The notes: a model not told the origin generated them from the sequence alone. 22,696 nucleotides of DNA from a virus (IMGVR_UViG_3300030419_001291:1-22696), one strand, 5' to 3'; counted from the stretch's first letter, positions 13,831 through 20,903 are shown. Program-made: numbers and translations.

Positions 13831-16071
13831 CTAGGAAGGCGAAACGATACTTACAACCTTGCCTTTGTCCTTGTCCTGTTGACGTGGCAAGCCCTTGTAA
13901 ACTTGCACCTTTCGACCACCAATCCGGGCCGGCACGACTGCTACACCAGGCAAGTCACGGATGACCAGGCGGAGCATGTTCTCACTGCACACATCATTCT
14001 TACCGTTCTTGGTGCAGTACTCACGGTATGTCCCATACAAGGTCTCGCAAGGCACGACTGTTGCCGCTGCCTGATCAGAGATCCTCAAGTAGTTCGGACC
14101 CGGCGGGTAGTTCGAAAGCACCTCAGAAGCCCCAACTCTCCTAAGCTCAGACGCAAAAGACTCCATGCTTCCAAGGCTGGCATTCTGTAGCTCTTTCTTG
14201 GTCTCGGTATCGTAGGGCCGAGCAATCAGTCGCCAGTCCACTTCCATGTGTTTGAGCGTGAATGCAAAAGCCTGGACCTCCCCATAGAAATCACGGGAGA
14301 ACTTAGAGGTCTTCGGGTCGAAGCACTTCTGTAGCATCTTCCGGTATGTGGGCTTCGCCTCACCGGGAGATAGGATGGTGAAGCGTCGGTCATCCTGCTC
14401 CAACAAAAAGGGCCGCCTCTTATTAGAGGTAAGCCACCAGGACATGCGGTTGGTCACAGTTGTCCTGGAAGCATAGGGCGTCGAGCAGTGTACTCGGTCA
14501 TCTGTGATTGCAGCCTTGATCTCTGCAATGACATCCGCAGACTTCTTGTCGATACCCACCTCGTCAGCCAGCACCAGTAGGCTGGTCACGTAGTGTGAGT
14601 TGAAGTTATCCCGCAGAGCCTTGTTGCTCACAACAACGCTATTCCCTTCTCCAATGATTGCAGCAAGCAGCCGACCATAAAGACTCTTGCCGATTCCCTG
14701 CTGAGGTGAAAGGGCAAGAACAGCAACCATAGCTCTACGCTCTGGATGCTGAACAAGGGCGGCGCTCCAGTGGGTAAGCCACTTCACTGCTTGGCCGTCG
14801 CCATCACAAAGAACCTCAAGGATCTGATCAATGCGGGGACAGTCACCAGCCTTAGGCCTCAAGTCTGGCCAAGCATAGAGATTAAGCATGGGAACTTCAT
14901 TCTTCCGAACGACCCGAGCCTTTGAAGACTGGCAGTCAAACCCATACACCTGGCGCGAAAGGATGTGGTCAATGAGGGCTACTGCGTGCGTCTTGTCACA
15001 CCCCTTGGGCAGAAGACCGACAAGGTGATCGGTCAGCGGATCTTTTCGGATGGGCTGGTTAATCTGCCAGGCTCCCTCAGCGTGTCGATAGAACACACCC
15101 TGGGTTGCGTTGTAGGCGAGGCGATCCTCTGCATAAGACCTAAGATCATCTGGGATCTCCGAGAGTCTCTGCTGCCGATCCTCAACACTTCTTGGAGCGC
15201 GGTTGCCTCGCGTCTTCTTCTTCAGCCAGAACTGGCGACCCTCGTGCTCGTGCCTCTCGCTGGCACACTGGAGGAAAGCTCTCCCATCGTTCATCACGCG
15301 GAGGAAAGCACTACCAGGAGCAGCATCATCTTGGAAAGGACAAGTACACTTGTGCTTACCATCACCAGCCTGGAGTAGGGCAGCTACAGACGTGACCTCA
15401 CCTGTGTCCAGGATGAGTTGAGTGTCTAGACGAAGCTCAGGTCCAGAAGGTTTTGGAGGTGCGCTTGTGCTCTGCTCTTCTTTGCTGATCTCATCTGCGT
15501 CCAAGGGTACTCCCGCCAAGTGTACTTCGCTAACGTATTCCTCTCCATCAACCTGGGCAGGGAGCGCATAATGCCGCGAAATGTTCCGAGCCTGACGGTC
15601 AACCCCTGCATCATAACCGATGCGGCGGAGTCCTTTGGCCCACGCTATGGGATACTCTTCAGGTTTCAGGGGACGGCTGAGGAATAGGATGACCCGATAC
15701 CTGGGTTCACTTGGCCGATGGCTCCATGTCGTGTGGAGCACGAAGGCAATGTCCTTCTTCCGGATTGCCTGGGATACGACCTCAGGGGATTCCTCCCCAT
15801 GGTCGAAGTCATACACCAGGGCTGTAACCTCAGTCACGTTATTGTTAGCTCGCTTGTCTCCTGGAGCATAAAGAGCGGGTGACCAACAGGGCAGCGTCTT
15901 CTTTATGTATGTGGGAGGGCGAACCGGTGGCTGCTCGAACAGCCTCTGTAGCCTAACATGATCCTTGACAGTGGTAGCCACCGGGGCTACACTGGTAAAG
16001 CCTTCTCGGAATAGGGTGATGTTCCAAGGGCAAAGATCATTCTCTTGATCTGACATCTGTTGATTCTCCAT
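13831..16071 (-). CDS. Primase-helicase (AEP-like primase plus D5/VirE-like helicase)
   Basis: The protein has 746 residues from the ATG at 16071; an ATG at 16056 with GGAG nine bases upstream may be the true start. Residues 80-180 look like an archaeo-eukaryotic primase core: ALVYDFDHG (Asp88 and Asp90), WSHRPSEPRYRVILFLSRPL (His118), DRQARNISRHYALP. A cysteine/histidine cluster (CTCPF at 242-246, Cys269, His274, His276) could bind zinc. The C-terminal half is a superfamily-3-like helicase: Walker A SPQQGIGKS (455-463), Walker B LLVLADEVG (498-506), sensor strand WWLTSNKRRPF (545-555), as in D5/VirE-type phage primases. It would unwind the fork and make primers for the polymerase. No separate replicative helicase is present in the window. 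Confidence 0.88.
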   Translation of the reverse strand: MENQQMSDQENDLCPWNITLFREGFTSVAPVATTVKDHVRLQRLFEQPPVRPPTYIKKTLPCWSPALYAPGDKRANNNVTEVTALVYDFDHGEESPEVVSQAIRKKDIAFVLHTTWSHRPSEPRYRVILFLSRPLKPEEYPIAWAKGLRRIGYDAGVDRQARNISRHYALPAQVDGEEYVSEVHLAGVPLDADEISKEEQSTSAPPKPSGPELRLDTQLILDTGEVTSVAALLQAGDGKHKCTCPFQDDAAPGSAFLRVMNDGRAFLQCASERHEHEGRQFWLKKKTRGNRAPRSVEDRQQRLSEIPDDLRSYAEDRLAYNATQGVFYRHAEGAWQINQPIRKDPLTDHLVGLLPKGCDKTHAVALIDHILSRQVYGFDCQSSKARVVRKNEVPMLNLYAWPDLRPKAGDCPRIDQILEVLCDGDGQAVKWLTHWSAALVQHPERRAMVAVLALSPQQGIGKSLYGRLLAAIIGEGNSVVVSNKALRDNFNSHYVTSLLVLADEVGIDKKSADVIAEIKAAITDDRVHCSTPYASRTTVTNRMSWWLTSNKRRPFLLEQDDRRFTILSPGEAKPTYRKMLQKCFDPKTSKFSRDFYGEVQAFAFTLKHMEVDWRLIARPYDTETKKELQNASLGSMESFASELRRVGASEVLSNYPPGPNYLRISDQAAATVVPCETLYGTYREYCTKNGKNDVCSENMLRLVIRDLPGVAVVPARIGGRKVQVYKGLPRQQDKDKGKVVSIVSPS

Positions 16072-16077
16072 GTTGGG

Positions 16078-16121
16078 CCCTCGACTGTGCTACCCGCTAA
16101 AAGGTGCAGTCGGGGGTTTTT
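16078..16121 (+). terminator. Plus-sense intrinsic terminator between two minus-strand genes
   Basis: CCCTCGACTG (16078-16087) pairs with CAGTCGGGGG (16107-16116) over ten positions with one wobble, and TTTTT follows at 16117-16121. In the plus direction this is a good intrinsic terminator, although no plus-strand gene lies to its left for 12 kb. On the minus strand the same hairpin ends just before the ATG at 16071 and could affect its translation. Confidence 0.5.
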
Positions 16122-16125
16122 CATT

Positions 16126-16389
16126 CTACTCTTCTTCGTCGAAAGAGTCTTCAGACCAGAAGGATTCGAGCTTCTCTCGAAGGAGAAACTCTACCGTTGA
16201 GTTTACTGTAACGTACTTGTCCGGGAACAATCCTCCCAAGACCTTGGAAGCACGCTTGAGTTCTTCCCACAGTTCAGGGGGAAGACGTAGGGAAGCAGTC
16301 CGGCGCGAGCGCTTACCTGTAGCGCCATTACGTGCTGCATCGAGTACAGGGGAACCCTGCGCTTCTTTGAGAATTCGGGTGCTGATCAT
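16126..16389 (-). CDS. Ribbon-helix-helix-like DNA-binding protein, 87 aa
   Basis: The start is the ATG at 16389, preceded by a strong GGAGG site and overlapping the previous stop (ATGA); an ATG at 16416 in the same frame lacks such a site. After a basic stretch (GKRSRRT, about 25-31), the sequence ASLRLPPELWEELKRASKVL gives the beta strand and first helix of a CopG/Arc-type fold, and VNSTVEFLLREKLESF fits a second helix. The tail is acidic (SEDSFDEEE). Such proteins are usually dimeric repressors. As second gene of the operon it is one of two candidates for binding the CACATG/CATGTG dyads at this operon's promoter and at the 12140 promoter. Confidence 0.6.
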   Translation of the reverse strand: MISTRILKEAQGSPVLDAARNGATGKRSRRTASLRLPPELWEELKRASKVLGGLFPDKYVTVNSTVEFLLREKLESFWSEDSFDEEE

Positions 16390-16751
16390 GTTTCCTCCAA
16401 GCTGTGCTTGAACCATAGCAATGGGCGACGGCTTCCCCGCCGAAACTGCCGCCTTGTGTAGCCGGAAGCCAGAAGTAGCTTCGCGGCAAAGATTTTGACC
16501 TTGTGAGGAGAGAAAATGGGGGCTTCCCCATAGACCTCATCCAGTAGGTCGTCCATTGTGAAACTCCCCCTCGACGACATTAGCTCTCCAGCCGCGTCGA
16601 GGATGGCCTCGGGCTTCCGAGTGTCCGAATCAGCCGGGGGGTTCATGGCCACCACCAGGCGCAACCCATAGGCAATGGCTTCATTGCGAGACACACCCAG
16701 TACAAGGGAGGCCTCATCTGCGAGCGTGAGTAGGCGTTCTTTGGAAGTCAT
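16386..16751 (-). CDS. Putative DNA-binding regulator, 121 aa, possibly leaderless
   Basis: This is the first gene of the primase operon. The N-terminal part (LADEASLVLGVSRNEAIAYGLRLVVAM) looks like a short helical DNA-binding or dimerisation module of ribbon-helix-helix type. The middle (AILDAAGELMSSRGSFTMDDLLDEVYG) and end (VKIFAAKLLLASGYTRRQFRRG) fit a helix-turn-helix or winged helix with a basic end. The predicted -10 box ends only six bases before the ATG and there is no ribosome binding site, so the message may have no leader. Position and basic helices suggest an autoregulator acting on the palindrome in its own promoter. The family is not recognised, so this is inference. Confidence 0.55.
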   Translation of the reverse strand: MTSKERLLTLADEASLVLGVSRNEAIAYGLRLVVAMNPPADSDTRKPEAILDAAGELMSSRGSFTMDDLLDEVYGEAPIFSPHKVKIFAAKLLLASGYTRRQFRRGSRRPLLWFKHSLEET

Positions 16752-16757
16752 GGAGTG

Positions 16758-16786
16758 AATCTACCACATGCACTACCATGTGTCAA
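16758..16786 (-). promoter_or_regulatory. Promoter of the primase operon with CACATG/CATGTG operator
   Basis: On the minus strand there is TTGACA (16786-16781), a 17-base spacer and TAGATT (16763-16758). The spacer holds CACATG (16765-16770) and CATGTG (16777-16782) separated by six bases. It matches the 12170-12197 promoter at the -35 box, at both half sites and in the flanking TACC, apart from the centre of the dyad. Confidence 0.65.
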
Positions 16787-16960
16787 GCACAAACTATGTG
16801 GAATCAGGGCCATGGCAAGCAAGGTCAGTAGTCACATACTAGCACACGTTAGTCCTAAGCAAAAGCCAGGTTAGACCCTGTGTTTTCGCTGTGGCTTACA
16901 ACTCGTTTGCAGAGAGAATGTAAACCGCTACCGTGTATGAACCACCACCCCCTGACACCA

Positions 16961-16976
16961 CTAGTTAGCTAGTTAT
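16961..16976. repeat. Direct repeat CTAGTTAG-CTAGTTAT
   Basis: Two adjacent 8-base units differ only in the last base, and lie just downstream, on the minus strand, of a predicted promoter. This may be a regulator site; it is too short to be certain. Confidence 0.35.
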
Positions 16977-16982
16977 GTATAC

Positions 16983-17010
16983 GTAATAGTGTCTTGTCGA
17001 ATTGTGTCAA
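16983..17010 (-). promoter_or_regulatory. Second sigma70-type promoter upstream of the primase operon
   Basis: On the minus strand there is TTGACA (17010-17005), a 16-base spacer and TATTAC (16988-16983). It shares CTTGACACA with the two dyad-bearing promoters but has no CACATG/CATGTG dyad, so it might escape that control. A transcript from here would have a leader of about 225 bases before the ATG at 16751. Confidence 0.5.
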
Positions 17011-17058
17011 GCGACTACCACTCCCGCTCATAAGTGTAGGTAGTACCTGCCTTTTCCC

Positions 17059-17082
17059 CTTGTGCTAGTATGTACTAACAAG
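17059..17082. repeat. Imperfect dyad around TAGTA-TG-TACTA
   Basis: CTTGT-GC-TAGTA (17059-17070) faces TACTA-ACAAG (17073-17082) around TG. The arms are complementary except for two extra bases on the left. It is a likely regulator-binding site and overlaps the right copy of the 13-base element. Confidence 0.4.
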
Positions 17083-17167
17083 CGGCAAGTGATTATCCTT
17101 GACACCCCTAATCCGCTGAAAAGGTAGGTTGCACCTCGATAGTGTATATTGGGTATTGACATGCCAA

Positions 17168-17277
17168 CCCCATGAGACTTGAACTGGGGAGCCGGAATAC
17201 ACGGCACCCAGGCAAAGGACTATCATCAACAGATCTTGGGCGGATGGGGGGCCGGTTATCGTAGTCCTCTATCCGGC
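17168..17277. other. Nested stem-loop array, candidate structured RNA
   Basis: A hairpin CCCCA/TGGGG (17168-17172 and 17185-17189) abuts a larger element. In the latter GCCGGAATA (17191-17199) pairs with TATCCGGC (17270-17277) through one bulged base, and inside it AGGACTA (17216-17222) pairs perfectly with TAGTCCT (17262-17268). The 3' sides of the two stems are separated by a single base, the 5' sides by 16, so they stack as one long arm with a 39-base loop. Strand is uncertain. An unconvincing 95-codon frame (17108-17395, minus) overlaps it. Confidence 0.4.
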
Positions 17278-17420
17278 TGGACCAAACTAGGGTTAAGCTA
17301 GCTCGAACTGGGCACAGGCCTAAGAGATCCTTTTGGAGGCTCACGAACATTTTCGGGGCCTCGAACTGAATCCACGCCAGGTTTTTATTTTCCACCTTGG
17401 GCCAACCTAAAACTCAAGAC

Positions 17421-17449
17421 AAAAAAAAGCCCCGACCGAAGTCGGGGCT
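17421..17449 (-). terminator. Intrinsic terminator of the MoxR-VWA operon
   Basis: On the minus strand AGCCCCGAC (17449-17441), a TTCG tetraloop and GTCGGGGCT (17436-17428) form a perfect nine-base stem, followed by a run of eight T. It lies 25 bases beyond the stop codon of the gene at 17475-18332. The UUCG loop, GC-rich stem and U-run make it a textbook Rho-independent terminator. Confidence 0.93.
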
Positions 17450-17474
17450 AGTGAGTTGGGTTTTATTGTTAGAG

Positions 17475-18332
17475 CTACACGCCCCAACCCTGGAAGAGAG
17501 TAATGGAAACCGCAGACTCGACACGCTCCAAAGATTCGTCGAGAGATTGCAATCCAACCTTAAACATCTTTTGATATCCAGTTACACGCTTCCGCAGCTT
17601 CTCACATCGGGCCTGCTTTGTTTCCAGAGCTTTCTTCCCAAGGTCATCGGACATAATGGACTCTTCCATAGCCGCGAGTTCCTTATTTAGTTCTCTAGAA
17701 AGTCCAGAGATGATTGCCTGCTTTGTCCTATCGTCAACGGCAGTTCGCAATGAGTAGATAATGTTGGAGCTATCTCCAGAGCATCCCTCAATTGCTTTAG
17801 CAGCAGCATCCCACCTTGAGAGCGCTTGTTCTGGTAGCCAGTAAAGTCCACCGGTAGGCCTAAGACTAATCCCATGGAAGTGGTCCACGAGCCTAACGAT
17901 AGAAATCCCAAGCTTGTGGGAAGAGCACCGGTCTAGCTCTAGAAAATACTGATGAAGAATCTTTGTTTCCTCAGCAGGATTAATCACCTCACCGGTAGCA
18001 GGGTCCCTAAAGATTGGCTGCTGTGCACCATCGGGCAGAACAGCATCAAAATCAACGCTGTGGTCTAGGCTCTTTCCTTGAGCATCTTTTGTCTCGGTGA
18101 CAACAGCATACCCACGCTCACCAGGCGGAAGCGGTCGAACAAGTCTCCGCCTTGAACCGCACACCTTTTGGAGAGCAATCTTTAGGGATGCTGTGTTTGA
18201 GTTCTTATCAGGCGCGAACCTAAGAAGTCCCTGAGATTCAAACTCAGCTTTTAGAGCTACAGCATCCGTCTTGTTTCCGAGAGTCCAGTAGACGACTTTG
18301 CCGCGAAGATCGATTGTGTTTTGAATAGACAT
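17475..18332 (-). CDS. Unrecognised 285-residue protein, last gene of the MoxR-VWA operon
   Basis: The start is the ATG at 18332, with AACAGGA upstream; the frame runs on to 18440 inside the neighbouring gene. The N-terminal 140 residues are mostly beta, with DLRGKVVYWTLGNKTDAVAL and a basic patch (GSRRRLVRPLPPGERGY). A central segment (VRLVDHFHGISLRPTGGLYW, then LPEQALSRWDAAAKAI) is the most family-like part. The last 90 residues are helical and probably coiled coil (NKELAAMEESIMSDDLGKKA and beyond). I cannot assign a family with confidence; it resembles phage proteins of the DUF6744 type only in general layout. It lies 25 bases from the VWA gene and just before the terminator, so it may be a substrate, adaptor or structural partner of the ATPase-VWA pair. 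Confidence 0.65.
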   Translation of the reverse strand: MSIQNTIDLRGKVVYWTLGNKTDAVALKAEFESQGLLRFAPDKNSNTASLKIALQKVCGSRRRLVRPLPPGERGYAVVTETKDAQGKSLDHSVDFDAVLPDGAQQPIFRDPATGEVINPAEETKILHQYFLELDRCSSHKLGISIVRLVDHFHGISLRPTGGLYWLPEQALSRWDAAAKAIEGCSGDSSNIIYSLRTAVDDRTKQAIISGLSRELNKELAAMEESIMSDDLGKKALETKQARCEKLRKRVTGYQKMFKVGLQSLDESLERVESAVSITLFQGWGV

Positions 18333-18352
18333 TTGTTTTTTCCTGTTGAAAA
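18330..18352 (-). promoter_or_regulatory. Leader repeat with ribosome binding site, copy 1
   Basis: The bases before and at the start codon (TCAACAGGA, then an A-rich spacer, then AAATGTC on the minus strand) are almost identical to those at 22037-22059 before the MoxR gene. AGGA is the ribosome binding site. Sharing over about 20 bases suggests common translational control or a copied gene start. Confidence 0.45.
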
Positions 18353-18357
18353 GAAGT

Positions 18358-19563
18358 TTAGTTTGAGGGGATATCGATTGTCTTAGCCCAAGCCGGAACT
18401 CTTTCCGGTTGGACTTTCCAGCGACCCACGAGGGCCACAATAACTTTCATCCCAACCGGCGGAGCCGCTGGCCAGGGTGTATCTCCATCTGTAAAACAGA
18501 CGAGAATATCCGGACGGGGACGAAGCTTACCGATAGCCTCGAAACCCGTGCGCAAGTCCGTTCCGCCACGTCCACGGAATTCAACCTTTCTAATATCTGA
18601 AACTGGTTTCAGAGAATGAACCTTCGTGTCCACTACGCAAACCTTACCGGTAGAACCGGCAGAAGTTCTAAGACACTCGCGAGCTTCTGGAAGAACCTTT
18701 TGGAGGTCGGCATCTCCCATACTTCCAGAGGTGTCAATCATTAGGGCAATCTCAGGCACTGGAGTAACTCCGCCTGGATATATGACCGACCCACCGGGCT
18801 GAAAGCGTGAGAGTTTTCCGTAGGAATAATCTCCCTGACCTTTCACCCACTCGGCAGCATTCCTAGCGTGAGCCCTAAGTTTTGATTGCCAGCTAATTGT
18901 TGGAGGTTCCAGGACATCTTTTGACCATGCCACAAGATTCCCGGGTACATCCCCGCAACCTTTCTTTGCGGCCTCAATTACAGCTTCCGCAACCTGGCGT
19001 CCCACAACCTCAAGGTCAGTATCGTCCATACCTGGACCACCATCTTTTGGTTCTGGAAGTTCATAGTCTTTGGGCTGCCCATCAGCACCGGAACCACATT
19101 CCCCGTTACCGACACCCGGATCACCTCCTGGTCCACGACGACGCTCGGGTTTTTCTTTCTTCCAAAGAGCGGCATACTCCTCGAAAGTAAGGTTTGCCGG
19201 GAGTCCGAAGTCTTCCGGATAAATGCATCCCTTGGGCAGAAACGCGCGCATCTTTCGACTATCGTTAATCTCAATGTCCCCGATAATGTTTAGGGTCATT
19301 GGGTCTAGGCCTAAACTTTTCCCACGTCGAAAGTGCATCCGAAGGACGTGTTGCATCTCATGGACCAAAACACCAACTCTTTCTTCTACAGTCAGTTTCT
19401 TCCAGTAATCGACGTTCACATAAACCCGGCCATTTTTATCGACGGCTAGGGTTGGAACTTCATCACATACAAAGAACTGAAGCTTTGAGAGGATGTGGGA
19501 AAAGAAAGGAAACTCGTACATCGCACGAAACCTTTCTACTTGCATGTCTCTGAACCTATCCAT
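18358..19563 (-). CDS. Metallopeptidase-like/VWA domain protein (DUF2201-like)
   Basis: The start is the ATG at 19563 with GGAGG seven bases upstream (401 residues); the frame also has in-frame starts at 19575 and 19626. Near the N-terminus is a zinc-peptidase signature, VLVHEMQHVLRMH (His68, Glu69, His72), followed by NIIGDIEIN, the second conserved element of the DUF2201 family. A Gly/Pro/Asp-rich linker (about 139-180) separates it from a von Willebrand A domain with the MIDAS motif IDTSGSM (Asp277, Ser279, Ser281), GRGGTDLRTG and CFTDGD. Bacterial members of this family are encoded with MoxR ATPases, as here. It would bind metal-dependent ligands and present them to the ATPase. Whether the peptidase site is active is unknown. 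Confidence 0.85.
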   Translation of the reverse strand: MDRFRDMQVERFRAMYEFPFFSHILSKLQFFVCDEVPTLAVDKNGRVYVNVDYWKKLTVEERVGVLVHEMQHVLRMHFRRGKSLGLDPMTLNIIGDIEINDSRKMRAFLPKGCIYPEDFGLPANLTFEEYAALWKKEKPERRRGPGGDPGVGNGECGSGADGQPKDYELPEPKDGGPGMDDTDLEVVGRQVAEAVIEAAKKGCGDVPGNLVAWSKDVLEPPTISWQSKLRAHARNAAEWVKGQGDYSYGKLSRFQPGGSVIYPGGVTPVPEIALMIDTSGSMGDADLQKVLPEARECLRTSAGSTGKVCVVDTKVHSLKPVSDIRKVEFRGRGGTDLRTGFEAIGKLRPRPDILVCFTDGDTPWPAAPPVGMKVIVALVGRWKVQPERVPAWAKTIDIPSN

Positions 19564-20521
19564 TGTTGCCTCCATAGAATCGGGTAATTGTCCAACCGAG
19601 TCTCTCGGTTTTTTGGGCGATAGCAAACCTCCAAGGCCTACGTTTACAGGTTGGAGATGGAGCCAGAAGAACTATCTTTTCTTCCAGGTCCGAAACGAAA
19701 GAACGGTCGTCGTCAAGAACGTCAATCACCAAAGGTTTGCCACTGAAGTACATACCAATTTCAGTAAGTACCGGAGCTTCGTGGAGACCTAAGGAACGGA
19801 CTCGCTTAAACCAGCCGAAGTCTTTCACAGCTTCCTCTGGTATTCTCCAGCCCTTAGGGAAGTTCCAGTAGTCTTTCCAGTCGTGGTTCGAGTCTCCGAA
19901 GTAATCCCGGATAATCTTTTCCCGATAGACATGGACTCTCTGCTTTAGGTCCTGGTAATGAGGGCTCCGATAGAAGTTCCCAGACCGGTCCCAAGTATCG
20001 TTGGAATAGTTCCGTCGAGCATCATGGATAGGAGCACATCGGTACTTTTCTCCGTAAGAACTATGGTAGTTCTGGCGACGTTCGAGCCAATTCAAAGTCG
20101 GGTGGAACTTAGCGGGGATAATTTTCTTTATGTCCGCCATGTCGTAATAGTCGTTTGGATTCATCACAGTGTTCCAGGCTTCCAATACCTCCAAACATCT
20201 AGTCTTTTCGTCTCCGAAAAACTTCATTGCCTGAAGAGCCTCGACACCTTCGGTGTGGTCGTGAAGAGTCATCTTCCCGTCCAAACCTAGAGTTACTTTG
20301 TGGTATCTCCCACAACATCTGATTTGAGCCGTGACCGTCCTAGGTAGTTTCTTGTCCTCCCGAAACTTTCTCTGGATAACGAACCCTCCGTTACCTTTCT
20401 TAGGAAAGATGGTAGGCCTGAAAGCTCCCGAACGTAGAACGTCAGGAACAATTCCAGCATGGTATCCGTTGTGGTCTGTGAGGAACTTAAACAAGTGTAG
20501 ATATTTCTTATCGGCGTTCAT
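19556..20521 (-). CDS. Unrecognised 321-residue protein in the MoxR-VWA operon
   Basis: The start (ATG at 20521) overlaps the zinc-ribbon gene's stop (ATGA), and the end overlaps the VWA gene by eight bases. It is rich in Tyr, Trp, His, Arg and Lys, with no membrane segment or signal peptide. Visible pieces are an IRCCGRYHKVTLGLDGKMTL segment (Cys-Cys near a His), a middle with many aromatic-Asn/Arg pairs (SHYQDLKQRVHVYREKIIRD region), and a C-terminal alpha/beta stretch (KPLVIDVLDDDRSFVSDLEE, KIVLLAPSP). I do not recognise a family. Being placed between the ATPase and the VWA protein, it may be a client or adaptor of that pair. Confidence 0.65.
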   Translation of the reverse strand: MNADKKYLHLFKFLTDHNGYHAGIVPDVLRSGAFRPTIFPKKGNGGFVIQRKFREDKKLPRTVTAQIRCCGRYHKVTLGLDGKMTLHDHTEGVEALQAMKFFGDEKTRCLEVLEAWNTVMNPNDYYDMADIKKIIPAKFHPTLNWLERRQNYHSSYGEKYRCAPIHDARRNYSNDTWDRSGNFYRSPHYQDLKQRVHVYREKIIRDYFGDSNHDWKDYWNFPKGWRIPEEAVKDFGWFKRVRSLGLHEAPVLTEIGMYFSGKPLVIDVLDDDRSFVSDLEEKIVLLAPSPTCKRRPWRFAIAQKTERLGWTITRFYGGNNG

Positions 20522-20676
20522 TGCGCACTCCCGTCTTCTGATTCATCCAGCACAGATTCTTCCCCATGCTGGCGGTAAAAAAGTTCTTCTTGATAGCAGC
20601 CACAACAGACAAGTTCTCCATCAATTAGATAGCCCTCATCTTCGTGAGCAATTCCTGTACAAAGATTGCACTTCAT
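20518..20676 (-). CDS. Zinc-ribbon-like miniprotein, 52 aa
   Basis: A 52-residue gene starting at the ATG at 20676, behind GGAGGTG and overlapping the upstream stop (ATGA). The frame is open far beyond, but the upstream part overlaps the membrane-protein gene. MKCNLC and LVCCGC give two CxxC pairs about 18 residues apart, the spacing of a small zinc ribbon, around an acidic strand (EDEGYLIDGE). The tail is acidic and serine-rich. It is probably a metal-binding adaptor. Its short length and central place in the MoxR-VWA operon make it easy to miss; coupling on both sides supports it as a real gene. Confidence 0.65.
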   Translation of the reverse strand: MKCNLCTGIAHEDEGYLIDGELVCCGCYQEELFYRQHGEESVLDESEDGSAQ

Positions 20677-20903
20677 CTCGCACCTCCAGCAATCCACTGC
20701 TGTGTATAGAATTTGTTGGTGAAACCGAGGGAGAGGAATGCCCACCCAATGTTCCACCCATAGAAAAGAAAGTCCGGCATCATACAAAGCCAGACATGAT
20801 GTGGGTCTACAAAATGGTTGACCACCACCACGGCAATTGTCGGAGCCATGGCGAGGGCAAGATATGTAAACGCGAATAAGGTAGCTCTTTGAATTGTACT
20901 CAC
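20673..20903 (-). CDS. Two-helix membrane protein, 76 aa
   Basis: It starts at a GTG (20903) that overlaps the MoxR gene's stop (GTGA); no other start fits as well. Two hydrophobic stretches are present: about 8-27 (TLFAFTYLALAMAPTIAVVV) and about 40-61 (CMMPDFLFYGWNIGWAFLSL). They are joined by a His-rich loop (NHFVDPHHVW). The N- and C-termini are short and basic (QWIAGGAR at the end). It is probably an inner-membrane protein with both ends in the cytoplasm. Being inserted between the ATPase and the rest of the operon, it could anchor the complex at the membrane. No family is recognised. Confidence 0.6.
   Translation of the reverse strand: MSTIQRATLFAFTYLALAMAPTIAVVVVNHFVDPHHVWLCMMPDFLFYGWNIGWAFLSLGFTNKFYTQQWIAGGAR

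Larger units (their letters stand above)
16834..17073. repeat. Inverted pair of a 13-base element, ACATACTAGCACA
   Basis: The element lies at 16834-16846 on the plus strand and at 17061-17073 on the minus strand, 214 bases apart. Read outward, each copy gives TGTGCTAGTATGT, which contains TG-C-TAGTAT and resembles an extended -10 box. They could be divergent promoters or paired regulator sites. The right copy is itself inside an imperfect dyad, 17059-17082. Confidence 0.5.
16752..17474. other. Intergenic regulatory region, promoters, dyads and possible structured RNA
   Basis: About 720 bases without a credible gene. From left to right: promoter with dyad (16758-16786), a 13-base inverted pair (16834-16846 and 17061-17073), an 8-base direct repeat (16961-16976), a second promoter (16983-17010), small palindromes at 16973-16986 and 17038-17048, a long dyad (17059-17082), a nested stem-loop array (17168-17277) and the terminator of the right-hand operon (17421-17449). 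The mix of dyads, AT-rich promoters and repeats would suit the main regulatory switch or a replication origin. No tRNA fold closes despite several GTTCRA strings. Confidence 0.5.

Noticed and set aside
17160-17380. Possible tRNA genes, suggested by three GTTCRA strings on the minus strand
   Set aside because: None of the strings is flanked by a complementary five-base T-stem, and no cloverleaf or acceptor stem closes.
17108-17395. 95-codon minus-strand frame in the intergenic region
   Set aside because: It starts at GTG with no ribosome binding site, shows no recognisable domain, and overlaps paired stem-loop arms. It follows the terminator of the right-hand operon with no evident promoter.
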